Below are positions 50,934 through 59,598 of a stretch of DNA of 64,000 bases, one piece after another. Source of the DNA: Bacillus sp. V2I10. Its GTDB lineage: Bacteria > Bacillota > Bacilli > Bacillales > Bacillaceae. Within the stretch, counting starts at the first letter, position 1. Every line of letters begins with the position of its first letter. The notes beneath the pieces were generated by a model. The model saw nothing but the letters and a program-made list of their open reading frames with translations, did no database searches and was not told the DNA's origin. Location of the stretch: positions 2,194,001 through 2,258,000 of the forward strand of contig NZ_JAUSYV010000001.1 in NCBI RefSeq assembly GCF_030817055.1, in the 5' to 3' direction. The translations under genes and the position numbers were made by a program.

Positions 50934-51518
50934 ATGAGAAAATGGAAAACAGCCTTTATTATTTTACTCAGCTTAAACCTCATCTTTCTGCTTTTTATCA
51001 TCGTATCGCCTTTTCTGCCTGCTGAACGGCCCCAGACGGAGTCAGCAGAGCTGACAAGTTCAGATACGATTCCTTTTACCGTGAGTTCTTCAAAAAGAGA
51101 TCTAAATCTGCTGATTAATTATTACCTGGTTAAAGAAGCAAAAGCAAAAGAGCTGAATTACCGCGTAGAACTTGACGAAGAAGTGAATTTATACGGAACC
51201 GTAAAAGCATTCAATAAAGACGTTGATCTTACTCTTTCCTTCGATCCTCAAGTGAAAGAGGACGGCAATATGCTGCTTAAAGTGAAGCAATTATCTATAG
51301 GCCGTCTGACTATACCTGTTCCGTACGTGATGAGCTATATTAAAAAGACCTATCCATTGCCGGAATATGTATACATTGATCCGAAAAATGAAAGCATTGA
51401 TGTTCAAATTACGGAGCTTAAATTTAAAAATAACCTGCGCGCAAAAGCAGAATCATTTGACCTGAAAAATGACGATATAAAATTTAAATTGTATGTTCCA
51501 ATGGATATTCAAAATTGA
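50934..51518 (+). CDS. ypmS: YpmS (DUF2140) membrane-anchored protein
   Basis: 194 residues. One N-terminal membrane segment (about 5-27, AFIILLSLNLIFLLFIIVSPFL), then a beta-rich outside domain (FTVSSSKRDLNLLINYYLVKEA, LSIGRLTIPVPYVMSYIKKTYPLPEYVYIDP). This is the YpmS/DUF2140 pattern; function unknown. ATG 50934 is preferred over TTG 50919. It lies 27 bases behind ypmR, likely one operon, ended by a perfect terminator. Confidence 0.85.
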   Translation: MRKWKTAFIILLSLNLIFLLFIIVSPFLPAERPQTESAELTSSDTIPFTVSSSKRDLNLLINYYLVKEAKAKELNYRVELDEEVNLYGTVKAFNKDVDLTLSFDPQVKEDGNMLLKVKQLSIGRLTIPVPYVMSYIKKTYPLPEYVYIDPKNESIDVQITELKFKNNLRAKAESFDLKNDDIKFKLYVPMDIQN

Positions 51519-51525
51519 TTACGTT

Positions 51526-51566
51526 AAAAACACCATATTCTGACTTGAATATGGTGTTTTATTTTT
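51526..51566 (+). terminator. Terminator of ypmRS
   Basis: AAAACACCATATTC / GAATATGGTGTTTT perfect stem with ATTTTT. Confidence 0.93.
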
Positions 51567-51592
51567 ATAAAAGAATAGGAAAGCATATAATT

Positions 51593-51724
51593 TTGCGCCT
51601 TGGTGTCTAGCTCCATTGCCCAACTCCTCGGCCAGAACAAATCCGGCAAAAAAGTCAAACCCGGACTTTTCTGCCGGATTCTTATCTGTCTGTCGGAGCT
51701 AAACGGGCGCTTCCGCTTTTCTTA
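51593..51724 (+). repeat. Dispersed imperfect-palindrome repeat, copy D
   Basis: The most complete copy: GCGCCTTGGTGTCTAGCTCC at the left, TCGGCCAGAACAAATCCGGC, AAAGTCAAACCCGGACTTTT in the centre and GGGCGCTTCCGCTTTTCTTA at the right. It forms nested inverted repeats and has no ORF. The following 270 bases to 51992 hold no recognisable feature. Confidence 0.75.
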
Positions 51725-51992
51725 TGAAAATCATTCAAAAGTCACCGAATGATTCCCAGCAAGTGAATTTAATGCTGTAAAAATGAAAGAACGCTATTTA
51801 TGATGGGAATTTCATTTTAAAAAGCAAACCCTTTCACAGATTCCTTAGTTCGATGAATAGGAATTAAGTCATGTTTTCAGTGGATTAATAAGAATAAATG
51901 ATAGTAGTAGGATCAAAATGAAGCATGTATACTTATGAAAGATTTAGTCGAAATTAGGCGATTAGGACTTGCCAGCAGAGGAGGCAACTTCA

Positions 51993-53141
51993 ATGCAATG
52001 TGATTATTGCGGAGAAAAAGAGATTGAAAAATTCTCAAACTACTGTCCGCATTGCGGAAAAAAATTATTTATGAATGACAGGGAACGGAAACTCTATCGT
52101 TTATCCAAACGTTCTTTATACATACTTCCTGCTGCGAGTTTTGTTTTAGTTTCAAGTCTATTATTTGCTGTATACGAGCATGAAGCAGCAAAAAATGAAG
52201 AAGTAGTTACGCTTCAAAAAAAAGCGGAGCAATCAGCTATAGCAGGAGAATACAGTAAAGCACTTCAATATGCTGAAAAGGGCATCCAATTAAGAAGTAG
52301 ATATGATGTGCTTAAACAGGAAAAAGAGCTGATTATGCTGATTCAGGAATATAATCAGGATTTAGAACAAATTAAAGAACATATTCAAAAAAACAACTAT
52401 GAACAAGCCTCAACAGAGATTGATTTATTAACCAGGATCATCAGCGGACATAAATCTCCACTTTACAGCCGCCTGCAGTCTGAACTCACCAAAGCAGATT
52501 TGAATGTGACGGTCGGAGAAATTAAAGAACAAATAAATGAACTGAATTCCATTGATCAGTTAGCTGAAAAACTTAAAGAGGTCACTGTGCTTGACGCAGC
52601 TGAAGCAGACATAGTGAAAGAACAAATCAAATCTAAAATGGTGATGATTGGTTCATCGAATGCTGAGGAGGATTTAACTCAAAAGCAATTCAACTCAGCC
52701 ATTGTGACAGTGGATAAAGCATTGCAATATGATGGGGACAATGAAAAGCTATTGTCTTTAAAAGATAAAATCCTATCTGAAAAAACGGTTTTCGAACAGG
52801 CTGAACAAAAAAGGATAGAGAGAGCTGTTACAGCTGCAAAAGAGGAAAAACGCTTAAAAGATGAAGCTGTTAAGGTTTTAGAAACAAAAGTGACAGTAGA
52901 TGAATTCGGAGATGCAAAAACCTCAGGAAAAATTAAAAATACTTCTAAATCTGCCATTCACTCTATAACCGTCCAATTCACGGTTTCTGACAAAGATGGA
53001 AAAGAGATTGAAAGAGGCAAAACAAACGTCTATCCGAATGAATTGAAACCGGGAAAAGACGCAGCCTTCGAACACATCACATATGGCGTAAATGATGATG
53101 TTGTTTTCACTATTGAAAATATCATGTTATACCAAGACTAA
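51993..53141 (+). CDS. Zinc-ribbon, single-pass membrane protein with coiled coil and FxLYD-like domain
   Basis: 382 residues. N-terminal zinc ribbon with C3xxC6 and C18xxC21, one membrane segment (about 41-60, LYILPAASFVLVSSLLFAVY), then a long charged helical region outside (about 65-300). A C-terminal beta domain follows (VTVDEFGDAKTSGKIKNTSKSAIHSITVQF), like FxLYD domains. The ribbon would be inside the cell and the rest outside. ATG has AGGAGG eight bases upstream. It pairs with the protease gene 60 bases downstream; both are inserted between ypmS and ypmT. Sensor or scaffold role is inferred. Confidence 0.72.
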   Translation: MQCDYCGEKEIEKFSNYCPHCGKKLFMNDRERKLYRLSKRSLYILPAASFVLVSSLLFAVYEHEAAKNEEVVTLQKKAEQSAIAGEYSKALQYAEKGIQLRSRYDVLKQEKELIMLIQEYNQDLEQIKEHIQKNNYEQASTEIDLLTRIISGHKSPLYSRLQSELTKADLNVTVGEIKEQINELNSIDQLAEKLKEVTVLDAAEADIVKEQIKSKMVMIGSSNAEEDLTQKQFNSAIVTVDKALQYDGDNEKLLSLKDKILSEKTVFEQAEQKRIERAVTAAKEEKRLKDEAVKVLETKVTVDEFGDAKTSGKIKNTSKSAIHSITVQFTVSDKDGKEIERGKTNVYPNELKPGKDAAFEHITYGVNDDVVFTIENIMLYQD

Positions 53142-53201
53142 TCGTTTTTTTTTGCAATCAGCTTTGTGAAGTATTTATTAAAGGATAAGAAAGGCAGGAA
53201 T

Positions 53202-54317
53202 ATGAAAAAAAACTGGATAATAAGCATCACATTGTCTATTCTAATTATTTCAGCAGGGGTTTTTGGCTATTTCCGCATTCAGTATTCTGCAGCAGAAAAT
53301 GTATTCGCTGAGTCAGAAATCCTCCTTGAAAACAAGGAAAAACAGAAGGAGACAGAACTTGAATTAAAAGAAATTATCAGGGAAGCCCAAAAGAAGGTTG
53401 TCATGGTGGAGCTTGCAGATGGAACAGTTGGTTCAGGGTTTCTTTATAATAAAATGGGAGACATTATTACAAACGCGCATGTCGTAGCAGGTGTTAAAGA
53501 TGTTAAAGTCAGAACCACCGATGCGAAAGGATTTGGCGGGAAAGTGATTGGAATCAGCACTGAAACAGATGTTGCGTTAGTGAGAGTAGAAGGATTAAGG
53601 AATCAGGAGCCGGTGCGGATATCAAAGCATCATGATGCAGAGCTTGGACAGGAAATACTAGCGCTTGGAAGTCCGCTTGGTTTGCAAAATACTGTTACTA
53701 CAGGGATCATCAGCGGAACAAATCGAGATTTTGATCTGCCTCCCTACAAGTATTCGGGAGTTCATCAGATTTCTGCGCCTATTGCACCAGGAAACAGCGG
53801 GGGGCCCCTTTTGGAACGAAAAGATGGACAAGTCATCGGAATGAATTCCGCCAGAATGGAAGAAGGAGAAATCGGATTCAGCATACCTATTGAAGATATA
53901 CTTCCACTTGCAGAAAGCTGGTCACAAAACCCGATGAAATCACTTCCAACAGATCTGGGTCTTGACGTTTCAGAGGAAATAAGTGAAAATAAAAAGTTAG
54001 AAACAGCTGATTATTTAATCAGCTACTACATAGAAAGTATTGACTTCCACGACTATGTAACGGCCTATTCATTATTAGGGAGCAGTTTGCAGACTGAAAT
54101 GTCATATGAAGCCTTTAAAAAGCAGTTTAACGATTTGTTGTCTATCAAAATTCAACATCTCAATACAGAGAAAAAAGGTGAAAAGATTCATGTTTATGCA
54201 GACGTAATCGCTGAGATCAAACAAAACGGCAAAAAAGCTGAGCAGAAATATAAAGCTTCTTATATAGTGGCATATGAAAATGAACAGGCCAGAATAATCG
54301 AAGAAAAGAAAAAATGA
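53202..54317 (+). CDS. Membrane-anchored S1C (HtrA-like) serine protease without PDZ
   Basis: 371 residues. N-terminal membrane anchor (about 5-25), helical linker, then a trypsin-like domain with H93 (ITNAHVVAG), D123 (TETDVALVRV) and S199 (IAPGNSGGPLL). HtrA normally carries a PDZ domain after the protease; here a C-terminal NTF2/SnoaL-like alpha+beta region (about 265-371, YYIESIDFHDYVTAYSLLG...) replaces it. Extracellular quality control or sensing role likely. Same operon as the zinc-ribbon protein. Confidence 0.78.
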   Translation: MKKNWIISITLSILIISAGVFGYFRIQYSAAENVFAESEILLENKEKQKETELELKEIIREAQKKVVMVELADGTVGSGFLYNKMGDIITNAHVVAGVKDVKVRTTDAKGFGGKVIGISTETDVALVRVEGLRNQEPVRISKHHDAELGQEILALGSPLGLQNTVTTGIISGTNRDFDLPPYKYSGVHQISAPIAPGNSGGPLLERKDGQVIGMNSARMEEGEIGFSIPIEDILPLAESWSQNPMKSLPTDLGLDVSEEISENKKLETADYLISYYIESIDFHDYVTAYSLLGSSLQTEMSYEAFKKQFNDLLSIKIQHLNTEKKGEKIHVYADVIAEIKQNGKKAEQKYKASYIVAYENEQARIIEEKKK

Positions 54318-54330
54318 AGAGGTGATGTGA

Positions 54331-54528
54331 ATGAAAGATGTATTTATGTTATTTAGTGTGGCAGGCTTATTCATTTCCATGTATTTTGGAGGGATTGCTT
54401 ATTTTGCCTATGTAGAGGAAAAAACGGATGAGGTGTTTATGAATGTCTCATATTGTGCAATTTTCCTGAGTGCAGCCGTTTATTCACTTCATTTAAAAGA
54501 TGAAAAGAAAAGACGGAAAAACAATTAA
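54331..54528 (+). CDS. ypmT: Small membrane protein, YpmT-like
   Basis: 65 residues with two membrane segments (MLFSVAGLFISMYFGGIAYFAY and VSYCAIFLSAAVYSLHL) and a basic tail. Length and position before the msr/ypoP block agree with YpmT; the name is based mainly on position. GAGGTGATG site. Terminated directly after. Confidence 0.6.
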   Translation: MKDVFMLFSVAGLFISMYFGGIAYFAYVEEKTDEVFMNVSYCAIFLSAAVYSLHLKDEKKRRKNN

Positions 54529-54537
54529 TCCATTACA

Positions 54538-54564
54538 AAGAGGAGGCGATATGCCTCCTTTTTG
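54538..54564 (+). terminator. Intrinsic terminator
   Basis: AGAGGAGGC / GCCTCCTTT stem with TTTT. Confidence 0.8.
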
Positions 54565-54576
54565 TCTATCGAATTA

Positions 54577-54831
54577 TTATTTGCCTTCTTCAGTTCCTTC
54601 TTCAGGTGCTTCTTCAGTTCCTTCTTCAGGTACTTCTTCAGTTCCTTCTTCAGGTGCTTCTTCAGTAGTTTCTTCTTCAGTACCCTCTTCAGTAGTAGTT
54701 TCTTCTTCTGTACCTTCTGTTTCTTCCATGTTGTCTTCTTCAGGTGCGTCCGTTTCTGTGTCGTTACAAGCAGTCATTAATGAGATTGCCAATAAAGAAG
54801 CCCCAACTTTTAATAGCATATCTTTCTTCAT
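54577..54831 (-). CDS. Lipoprotein with acidic PEEGTEE repeats
   Basis: 84 residues from ATG 54831 (GGGAGG upstream). Lipoprotein signal with LMTAC, then an almost pure Glu/Thr/Pro/Gly tail of degenerate repeats (APEEGTEEVPEEGTEE), coded by direct repeats of about 24 and 12 bases. The tail should be extended, strongly negative and outside the cell. Repeat number may vary between strains. Function unknown; cation binding at the surface is a guess. Confidence 0.7.
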   Translation of the reverse strand: MKKDMLLKVGASLLAISLMTACNDTETDAPEEDNMEETEGTEEETTTEEGTEEETTEEAPEEGTEEVPEEGTEEAPEEGTEEGK

Positions 54832-55000
54832 TTTCTTTTTCCTCCCTTGTAACCTATCTGAATGAGATTTTTTAACCTGCATGTCTGCTGGTCAAACTCA
54901 TCATAATCGATTTTTGAAGGAAAAATGTCATTTTTACGAAAACTGAACATGCTTTTTACATTCGCTTATTAATTTTACAATTTGTTAAAAAAAAGATTTT

Positions 55001-55762
55001 TTATCCAATAGTGACTATAACTTCTAGCTGTGGTGTACCATTTGCAAATCCAACAGCAAAAATTGTATAGGCTGTATCTGCTTTAAATTGAACTTTAGGA
55101 ACAGTCAGGACGACATTGTCCGTTCCGGCAATACGAACTTCCAAATCTACTCTTCCTGGAGCTACTTTAATGTTTTTGGTAGCTTCGAGAAATGGAACAT
55201 TTTTAAAAAGGATGTCTCCATTTTTAACTGAAATGTCAACAGCAGGAGCATCGGGAGATAAGTGGACGAACTTAACACTTGATTCTCCTGCCGGCACGAA
55301 CGTTCTGTCAACAAATGGAATCAGCCTGAGTGCAGATAGATTTCCTGCTGCCGCAATTGTGTAAGTGATTCCCGGCAGAAGCATATACATGTCTGTCAGA
55401 ACAGGACGGTTTGTTGTTCCGGCAGCATATAGATCTACCCTGTACTGTCCTGCTGGAAATTCGAGATAGTCACTAATTTCTTTGTATTTTACATTTTGCA
55501 GAGTCAGTTTCCCGTTAATGTAAATATCTACAGCTGGAGCGTCTGGCGATGCATGAATCACTCTGACTCTTGACATTCCGGGCTCCAATTGAGCCTGCGG
55601 CAAACGTGCTGCCTGATAGTGCATGCTATAAATCCATTTTTGCATCTCATTTAAATGTTTTTGATAATACATGACATGCTTCTGAGGATCGCTGTACTTG
55701 TAAAATTGGGCAAGCATATCGTACATCATGGCTTTTTCGGCATATTTATTCTTCCCATTCAT
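55001..55762 (-). CDS. DUF4397 two-domain protein
   Basis: 253 residues. After a helical N-terminus (AEKAMMYDMLAQFYKYSD), two DUF4397 beta-sandwich repeats begin VRVIHASPDAPAVDIYING and VKFVHLSPDAPAVDISVKN. No signal peptide is visible, so it is perhaps a spore-coat or surface-associated protein rather than secreted. ATG 55762 has GGGAG nine bases upstream. Function unknown. Confidence 0.82.
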   Translation of the reverse strand: MNGKNKYAEKAMMYDMLAQFYKYSDPQKHVMYYQKHLNEMQKWIYSMHYQAARLPQAQLEPGMSRVRVIHASPDAPAVDIYINGKLTLQNVKYKEISDYLEFPAGQYRVDLYAAGTTNRPVLTDMYMLLPGITYTIAAAGNLSALRLIPFVDRTFVPAGESSVKFVHLSPDAPAVDISVKNGDILFKNVPFLEATKNIKVAPGRVDLEVRIAGTDNVVLTVPKVQFKADTAYTIFAVGFANGTPQLEVIVTIG

Positions 55763-55911
55763 TTTAGCGCACTCCCATCTATTCATTCGTCATTAACATA
55801 TGAAGGGAGATAGGTGAATGTCACTAATTTTATTTATTCCACTAAACCATGTTTTAGTTTGCAGCAAGTAGGGTAGGTTACACTTGACGTCTAAATCTGG
55901 AGGAATTTAAA

Positions 55912-56712
55912 ATGGAGCATTATGATCAAAACGTTGGAGAAGTCACACTGTCTTACTCAGATGATGGAGCCGGACATTGTATTATTCTGCTGCACGGGTT
56001 TTGCGGCAGCCGCGAATACTTTAAAAAAATCATTCCAGAACTGTCAAAAAAGCATCGCGTTATTGCTGTTGACTTAAGAGGACATGGCCATTCAAGTACG
56101 GCTAAAGGTGATTACAGGATTGAACACATGGCAGACGATATTGCTAAATTGATTCAAGTTCTCGAAATTGACAAAGTGACCATGATCGGCCACTCTCTGG
56201 GAGGATATGTAACGCTTGCATTTGCAAACCGGTTCCAAGAAATGCTTCACTCATTTTCGCTTCTGCATTCAACAGCACTTCCTGATGATGAAGGCGGAAA
56301 AGCTAATCGTGAAAAGGGAATGAAACGGATTGAGGAAGAGGGGATAGAAAGATTTGTTGAAGACTTAATTCCAAAGCTTTTTGCTCCAGGAAATTTGGAG
56401 AGATTAAAGGGTGAAGTGGAGTCAGCAAAACAAATCGGTTTTAAAACCTCTCAGTACGGGGCTATAGGTGCATTAGATGCTATGAAAAACAGGGCTGACC
56501 TCCAGGAGGTTTTGAAAAAAGAAAAACTGCCCATTCTGCTTATAGCAGGCAGAGAAGATCAAATTATTCCTAAGGAAAAAACGTTTTTACATAAGGGAAC
56601 TCATATAACTGAACGCCTGCTTGAAAACAGCGGACATATGGGAATGCTTGAGGAGCCTGAAAAATTAACGGAAATCATCTTTGAATTCCTTGAAAAAAAC
56701 GGCAAAATATAG
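55912..56712 (+). CDS. Alpha/beta hydrolase
   Basis: 266 residues. LLHGFCGSREYF oxyanion region, nucleophile Ser in MIGHSLGGYVTLA (about 95-107), acid in LLIAGREDQIIP and His in SGHMGMLEEPE. Cytoplasmic esterase or lyase of the haloperoxidase-like type, substrate unknown. GGAGG site before ATG, perfect terminator after. Confidence 0.85.
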   Translation: MEHYDQNVGEVTLSYSDDGAGHCIILLHGFCGSREYFKKIIPELSKKHRVIAVDLRGHGHSSTAKGDYRIEHMADDIAKLIQVLEIDKVTMIGHSLGGYVTLAFANRFQEMLHSFSLLHSTALPDDEGGKANREKGMKRIEEEGIERFVEDLIPKLFAPGNLERLKGEVESAKQIGFKTSQYGAIGALDAMKNRADLQEVLKKEKLPILLIAGREDQIIPKEKTFLHKGTHITERLLENSGHMGMLEEPEKLTEIIFEFLEKNGKI

Positions 56713-56716
56713 ATGG

Positions 56717-56758
56717 AAATGGTTACTAAATTGATGTTCAATTTAGTAACCATTTTTT
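56717..56758 (+). terminator. Terminator of the hydrolase gene
   Basis: AAATGGTTACTAAATT / AATTTAGTAACCATTT perfect stem, seven-base loop, T6. Confidence 0.93.
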
Positions 56759-56845
56759 ATTTTTGTTTTAATGACTTGATGCTCAAATGGGGTTGGGCTG
56801 TTTTATGGATTAGCCGTAAGACAGATTTGGGGTACTGGCTGGACT

Positions 56846-57480
56846 TTATGAGTATCCAAAACCATTTAGTAATCCTATTTTTAAGAACCATCTGCTTTGT
56901 ATGAGTCCTAAAACCCGGGAGTTAGCCTGATTGAGTACTCAACCGCGCTCTATGAGTTCCCAAAACTCGGGAGAAAGACTGTATGAGGGCTCAACCGCGC
57001 TCTATGAGTTCTCAAAATCCCGAATTAGTTCAGTTAGAGTACTCAACCGCAATCTATGAGTTCTCAAAATCCCGATGTAGTTCAGCTAGAGTACTCAATC
57101 GTGCCCTATGAGTTCTCAAAACTCAGGAGTAATCCAGTTAGAGTACTCAACCGTGCCCTATGAGTTCTCAAAACTCAGGAGTAATCCAGTTAGAGTACTC
57201 AACCGTGCCCTATGAGTTCTCAAAACTCAGGAGTAATCCAGTTAGAGTACTCAACCGCGCACTATGAGTTCTCAAAATCTCGAATTAGTTCAGTTAGGGA
57301 ACTCAATCGTGCCCTATGAGTTCTCAAAACTCGGGGGTAGTCCAGTTAGAGTACTCAACCGCGCTCTATGAGTTCTCAAAACTCGGGGGTAGTCCAGTTA
57401 GAGTACTCAACCGCGCTCTATGAGTCCCAAAAAACCGGGAGTAGTCCAGTTTGAGGACTCAAACTGCCTCTATGATTGCA
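56846..57480. repeat. Tandem array of about twelve 52-bp units (array 2)
   Basis: Units read TATGAGTTCTCAAAACTC, then AGGAGTAATCCAGTTAGAG, then TACTCAACCGTGCCC. Central units are nearly identical (57121 and 57173 onward), and outer units are more diverged, as expected for arrays that grow and contract inside. No reading frame can pass through a 52-base period. It shares TATGAG and AATCCAG words and the period with array 1. Confidence 0.85.
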
Positions 57481-57604
57481 GTTGTGTTTGTTATTTCTCA
57501 AGAAAAAAGATAATAACACAAAAAAACGCCTAGAAAGAATCACTAAGCGTTTTCTAATGTTTAATTATATGGATTTTCTCATCCAAATGAACCTAAGCGT
57601 TTTT

Positions 57605-57853
57605 TTAATTCTGATTCAATTGAGCAAGCTTCACAAACGTGAGTTCATCCTCAATCAATCCGCACACGCCGCATTGAACTTTGTAATGCGGGCCTTTATA
57701 GGCTAGATGAAAAGGATCGAGTGCTTCTTGAGAAAATTCCTGAACAACGCTTCCGGTTTGAGGATCAAGCTTAACGGACTTTGCCGTCTGTTCAATTAAA
57801 TTAAACCTTGTTCGATTCGTTTTGCAGTTCGGACACAGATAAGGTGCAGTCAT
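57605..57853 (-). CDS. Small zinc-ribbon-type protein
   Basis: 82 residues with CPNC near the start (APYLCPNCKTNRTRFNLIEQ) and CGVC near the end (VQCGVCGLIEDELTF), which together suit one zinc. A GAGGAGG site precedes the ATG. Conserved-looking Bacillus protein, no named function that I know. The minus strand after it contains AAACGCTTAG words that may form the terminator. Confidence 0.68.
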   Translation of the reverse strand: MTAPYLCPNCKTNRTRFNLIEQTAKSVKLDPQTGSVVQEFSQEALDPFHLAYKGPHYKVQCGVCGLIEDELTFVKLAQLNQN

Positions 57854-57931
57854 ATTGAAACCTCCTCTTGTTATGGTGGTATTTTTTCCATTACAAGGGA
57901 AGATTATGTATTTGTCCGAGATTACTGAACT

Positions 57932-58357
57932 CTATTTGGAGCGGTCGAGTTTTCCGAAAAGCTGAATCAGCTGATAAAGCTCTTCATCTGTATAGCACTG
58001 AAAGCGCTTTGAAAAAAATTCGGTTTTCTTGTTTTCAAATTCTGCTAATACAAGATGTCCCTGTTCAGAGAGTTCAATGACGGTGATGCGGCGGTCGTTT
58101 GGAGACCTTTTTCTTGTAATCAGCTCTTTGGCAATCAGAGAATCCGTTACGGTTGTAATATGGCTTGCCGAAACATCCAGCTCTTTAGCCAATACGCTTG
58201 AATTTAACGGGCCGTTATCTTTTAAGCTCTTCAGAACAATAAATTCGTTTCGCGACAATACGTTGCTAAGCACATGGTTAATTTCATTTCTGAGCTGCCG
58301 AACGATATTCCTCATTAGGGATTCCATTTCATACATCATTTGTTCACGATTTTCCAC
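57932..58357 (-). CDS. ypoP: MarR-family regulator YpoP
   Basis: 141 residues with the MarR winged helix: LNSSVLAKELDVSASHITTVTDSLIAKELITRKRSPNDRRITVIELSEQG. GTG 58357 has GGGAGG seven bases upstream, which decides against the longer open frame. In B. subtilis ypoP is next to msrA/msrB. Divergent from msrAB here, so it may control it, but no clear operator was seen. Confidence 0.84.
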   Translation of the reverse strand: MENREQMMYEMESLMRNIVRQLRNEINHVLSNVLSRNEFIVLKSLKDNGPLNSSVLAKELDVSASHITTVTDSLIAKELITRKRSPNDRRITVIELSEQGHLVLAEFENKKTEFFSKRFQCYTDEELYQLIQLFGKLDRSK

Positions 58358-58538
58358 TTCCAAACCTCCCGGGCAGAACAATAGAGAACGGCATCGTTCA
58401 TCTACATAAATATTCATTAAATGTAATGAAACAAACATAGATTGTCAAGAAGAACGGAGGAAGAGAGCAGAATTCTGGGATTTAAAGCTGGAAATGATAT
58501 AATTGGAACATAGATTCACTCGAGGAGGAGGAAATAAG

Positions 58539-59486
58539 ATGACTGAGAAAAAAACAGAGCTTGCCACATTTGCTGGTGGCTGCTTCTGGTGCATGGTTCA
58601 GCCGTTTGATGAACTGCCTGGCATAATCAGTGTAACTTCAGGCTATACTGGCGGACATAAAGAAAATCCAACGTATGAAGAAGTCTGCAGTGAGACAACC
58701 GGTCATTATGAAGCCGTGCAAATTGCATTCAATCCTGATATTTTTCCGTACGAGAGATTGCTTGAACTTTACTGGCAGCAAATTGATCCGACGGATGCTG
58801 GCGGTCAATTTTATGACCGAGGAGATTCCTACCGCACAGCCATCTTCTTTCATAATGAAAAGCAGCAGCAGCTTGCGGAAGAATCAAAGATGCAGCTTGA
58901 AGAAAGCGGACGCTTTAAAAAGCCGATTGTTACAGAGATTTTGCCGGCCAAACCGTTTTACGAAGCAGAAGACTACCACCAGCAATACTATCAAAAAAGT
59001 CCTCTAAGATATAATCAGTACCGCAAAGGCTCAGGCCGCGATGCATATATAAAAGACCATTGGGACAAAAGCAATCTGAAAGAAAAACTAACGCCTATTC
59101 AGTATGAAGTCACTCAAAACAATGGTACGGAGCGTCCATTTCAAAATGAGTATTACGATCATGAACAAGACGGTATTTACGTGGATATCGTTTCAGGTAA
59201 ACCGCTTTTCAGCTCAACAGATAAATACGATGCAGGATGCGGCTGGCCAAGCTTCACCAAGCCAATTACCGATCATGAAGTTGTAGAGAAAAAAGATTTT
59301 TCTCATTTCATGATCCGTACAGAGGTCAGAAGCAAATCAGCCGATTCCCATCTCGGTCATGTGTTTAATGACGGACCAGGTCCAAACGGCCTCAGATACT
59401 GCATTAACTCGGCAGCACTCCGATTTGTTCCTAAAGAAGATCTTGAAAAAGAGGGATACGGAAAATATTTGGTGCTATTTCAATAG
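58539..59486 (+). CDS. msrAB: Bifunctional methionine sulfoxide reductase MsrA-MsrB
   Basis: 315 residues. MsrA half: GGCFWC with catalytic Cys15 (FAGGCFWCMVQP), GYTGG and PTYEEVC. MsrB half from about 175: IYVDIVSGKPLFSSTDKYDAGCGWPSFTKPI, HLGHVFNDGP and catalytic Cys in RYCINSAALRF. Together they repair S- and R-methionine sulfoxide in proteins. B. subtilis has two adjacent genes; here they are fused. Strong GAGGAGGAGG site before ATG. Confidence 0.95.
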   Translation: MTEKKTELATFAGGCFWCMVQPFDELPGIISVTSGYTGGHKENPTYEEVCSETTGHYEAVQIAFNPDIFPYERLLELYWQQIDPTDAGGQFYDRGDSYRTAIFFHNEKQQQLAEESKMQLEESGRFKKPIVTEILPAKPFYEAEDYHQQYYQKSPLRYNQYRKGSGRDAYIKDHWDKSNLKEKLTPIQYEVTQNNGTERPFQNEYYDHEQDGIYVDIVSGKPLFSSTDKYDAGCGWPSFTKPITDHEVVEKKDFSHFMIRTEVRSKSADSHLGHVFNDGPGPNGLRYCINSAALRFVPKEDLEKEGYGKYLVLFQ

Positions 59487-59494
59487 AAATGTAA

Positions 59495-59522
59495 GAGGAC
59501 AGCCTGCGGGCTGTCCTTTTTT
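59495..59522 (+). terminator. Terminator of msrAB
   Basis: AGGACAGCC / GGGCTGTCC stem with a TGC loop and T6. Confidence 0.92.
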
Positions 59523-59598
59523 AATTGGAGTGCAATTTGGCGGATTGAGGAAAATGTTACTGATTATAAAAGCTATTTCCAGTAAAAATACTCTCCTG

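Noticed and set aside
56846..57480. Possible coding repeat protein
   Set aside because: A 52-base period changes frame in each unit and every frame meets stops.
57476..57706. Plus-strand 76-codon ORF
   Set aside because: It starts in the last unit of the 52-bp array and runs antisense over the zinc-ribbon gene; no ribosome site.
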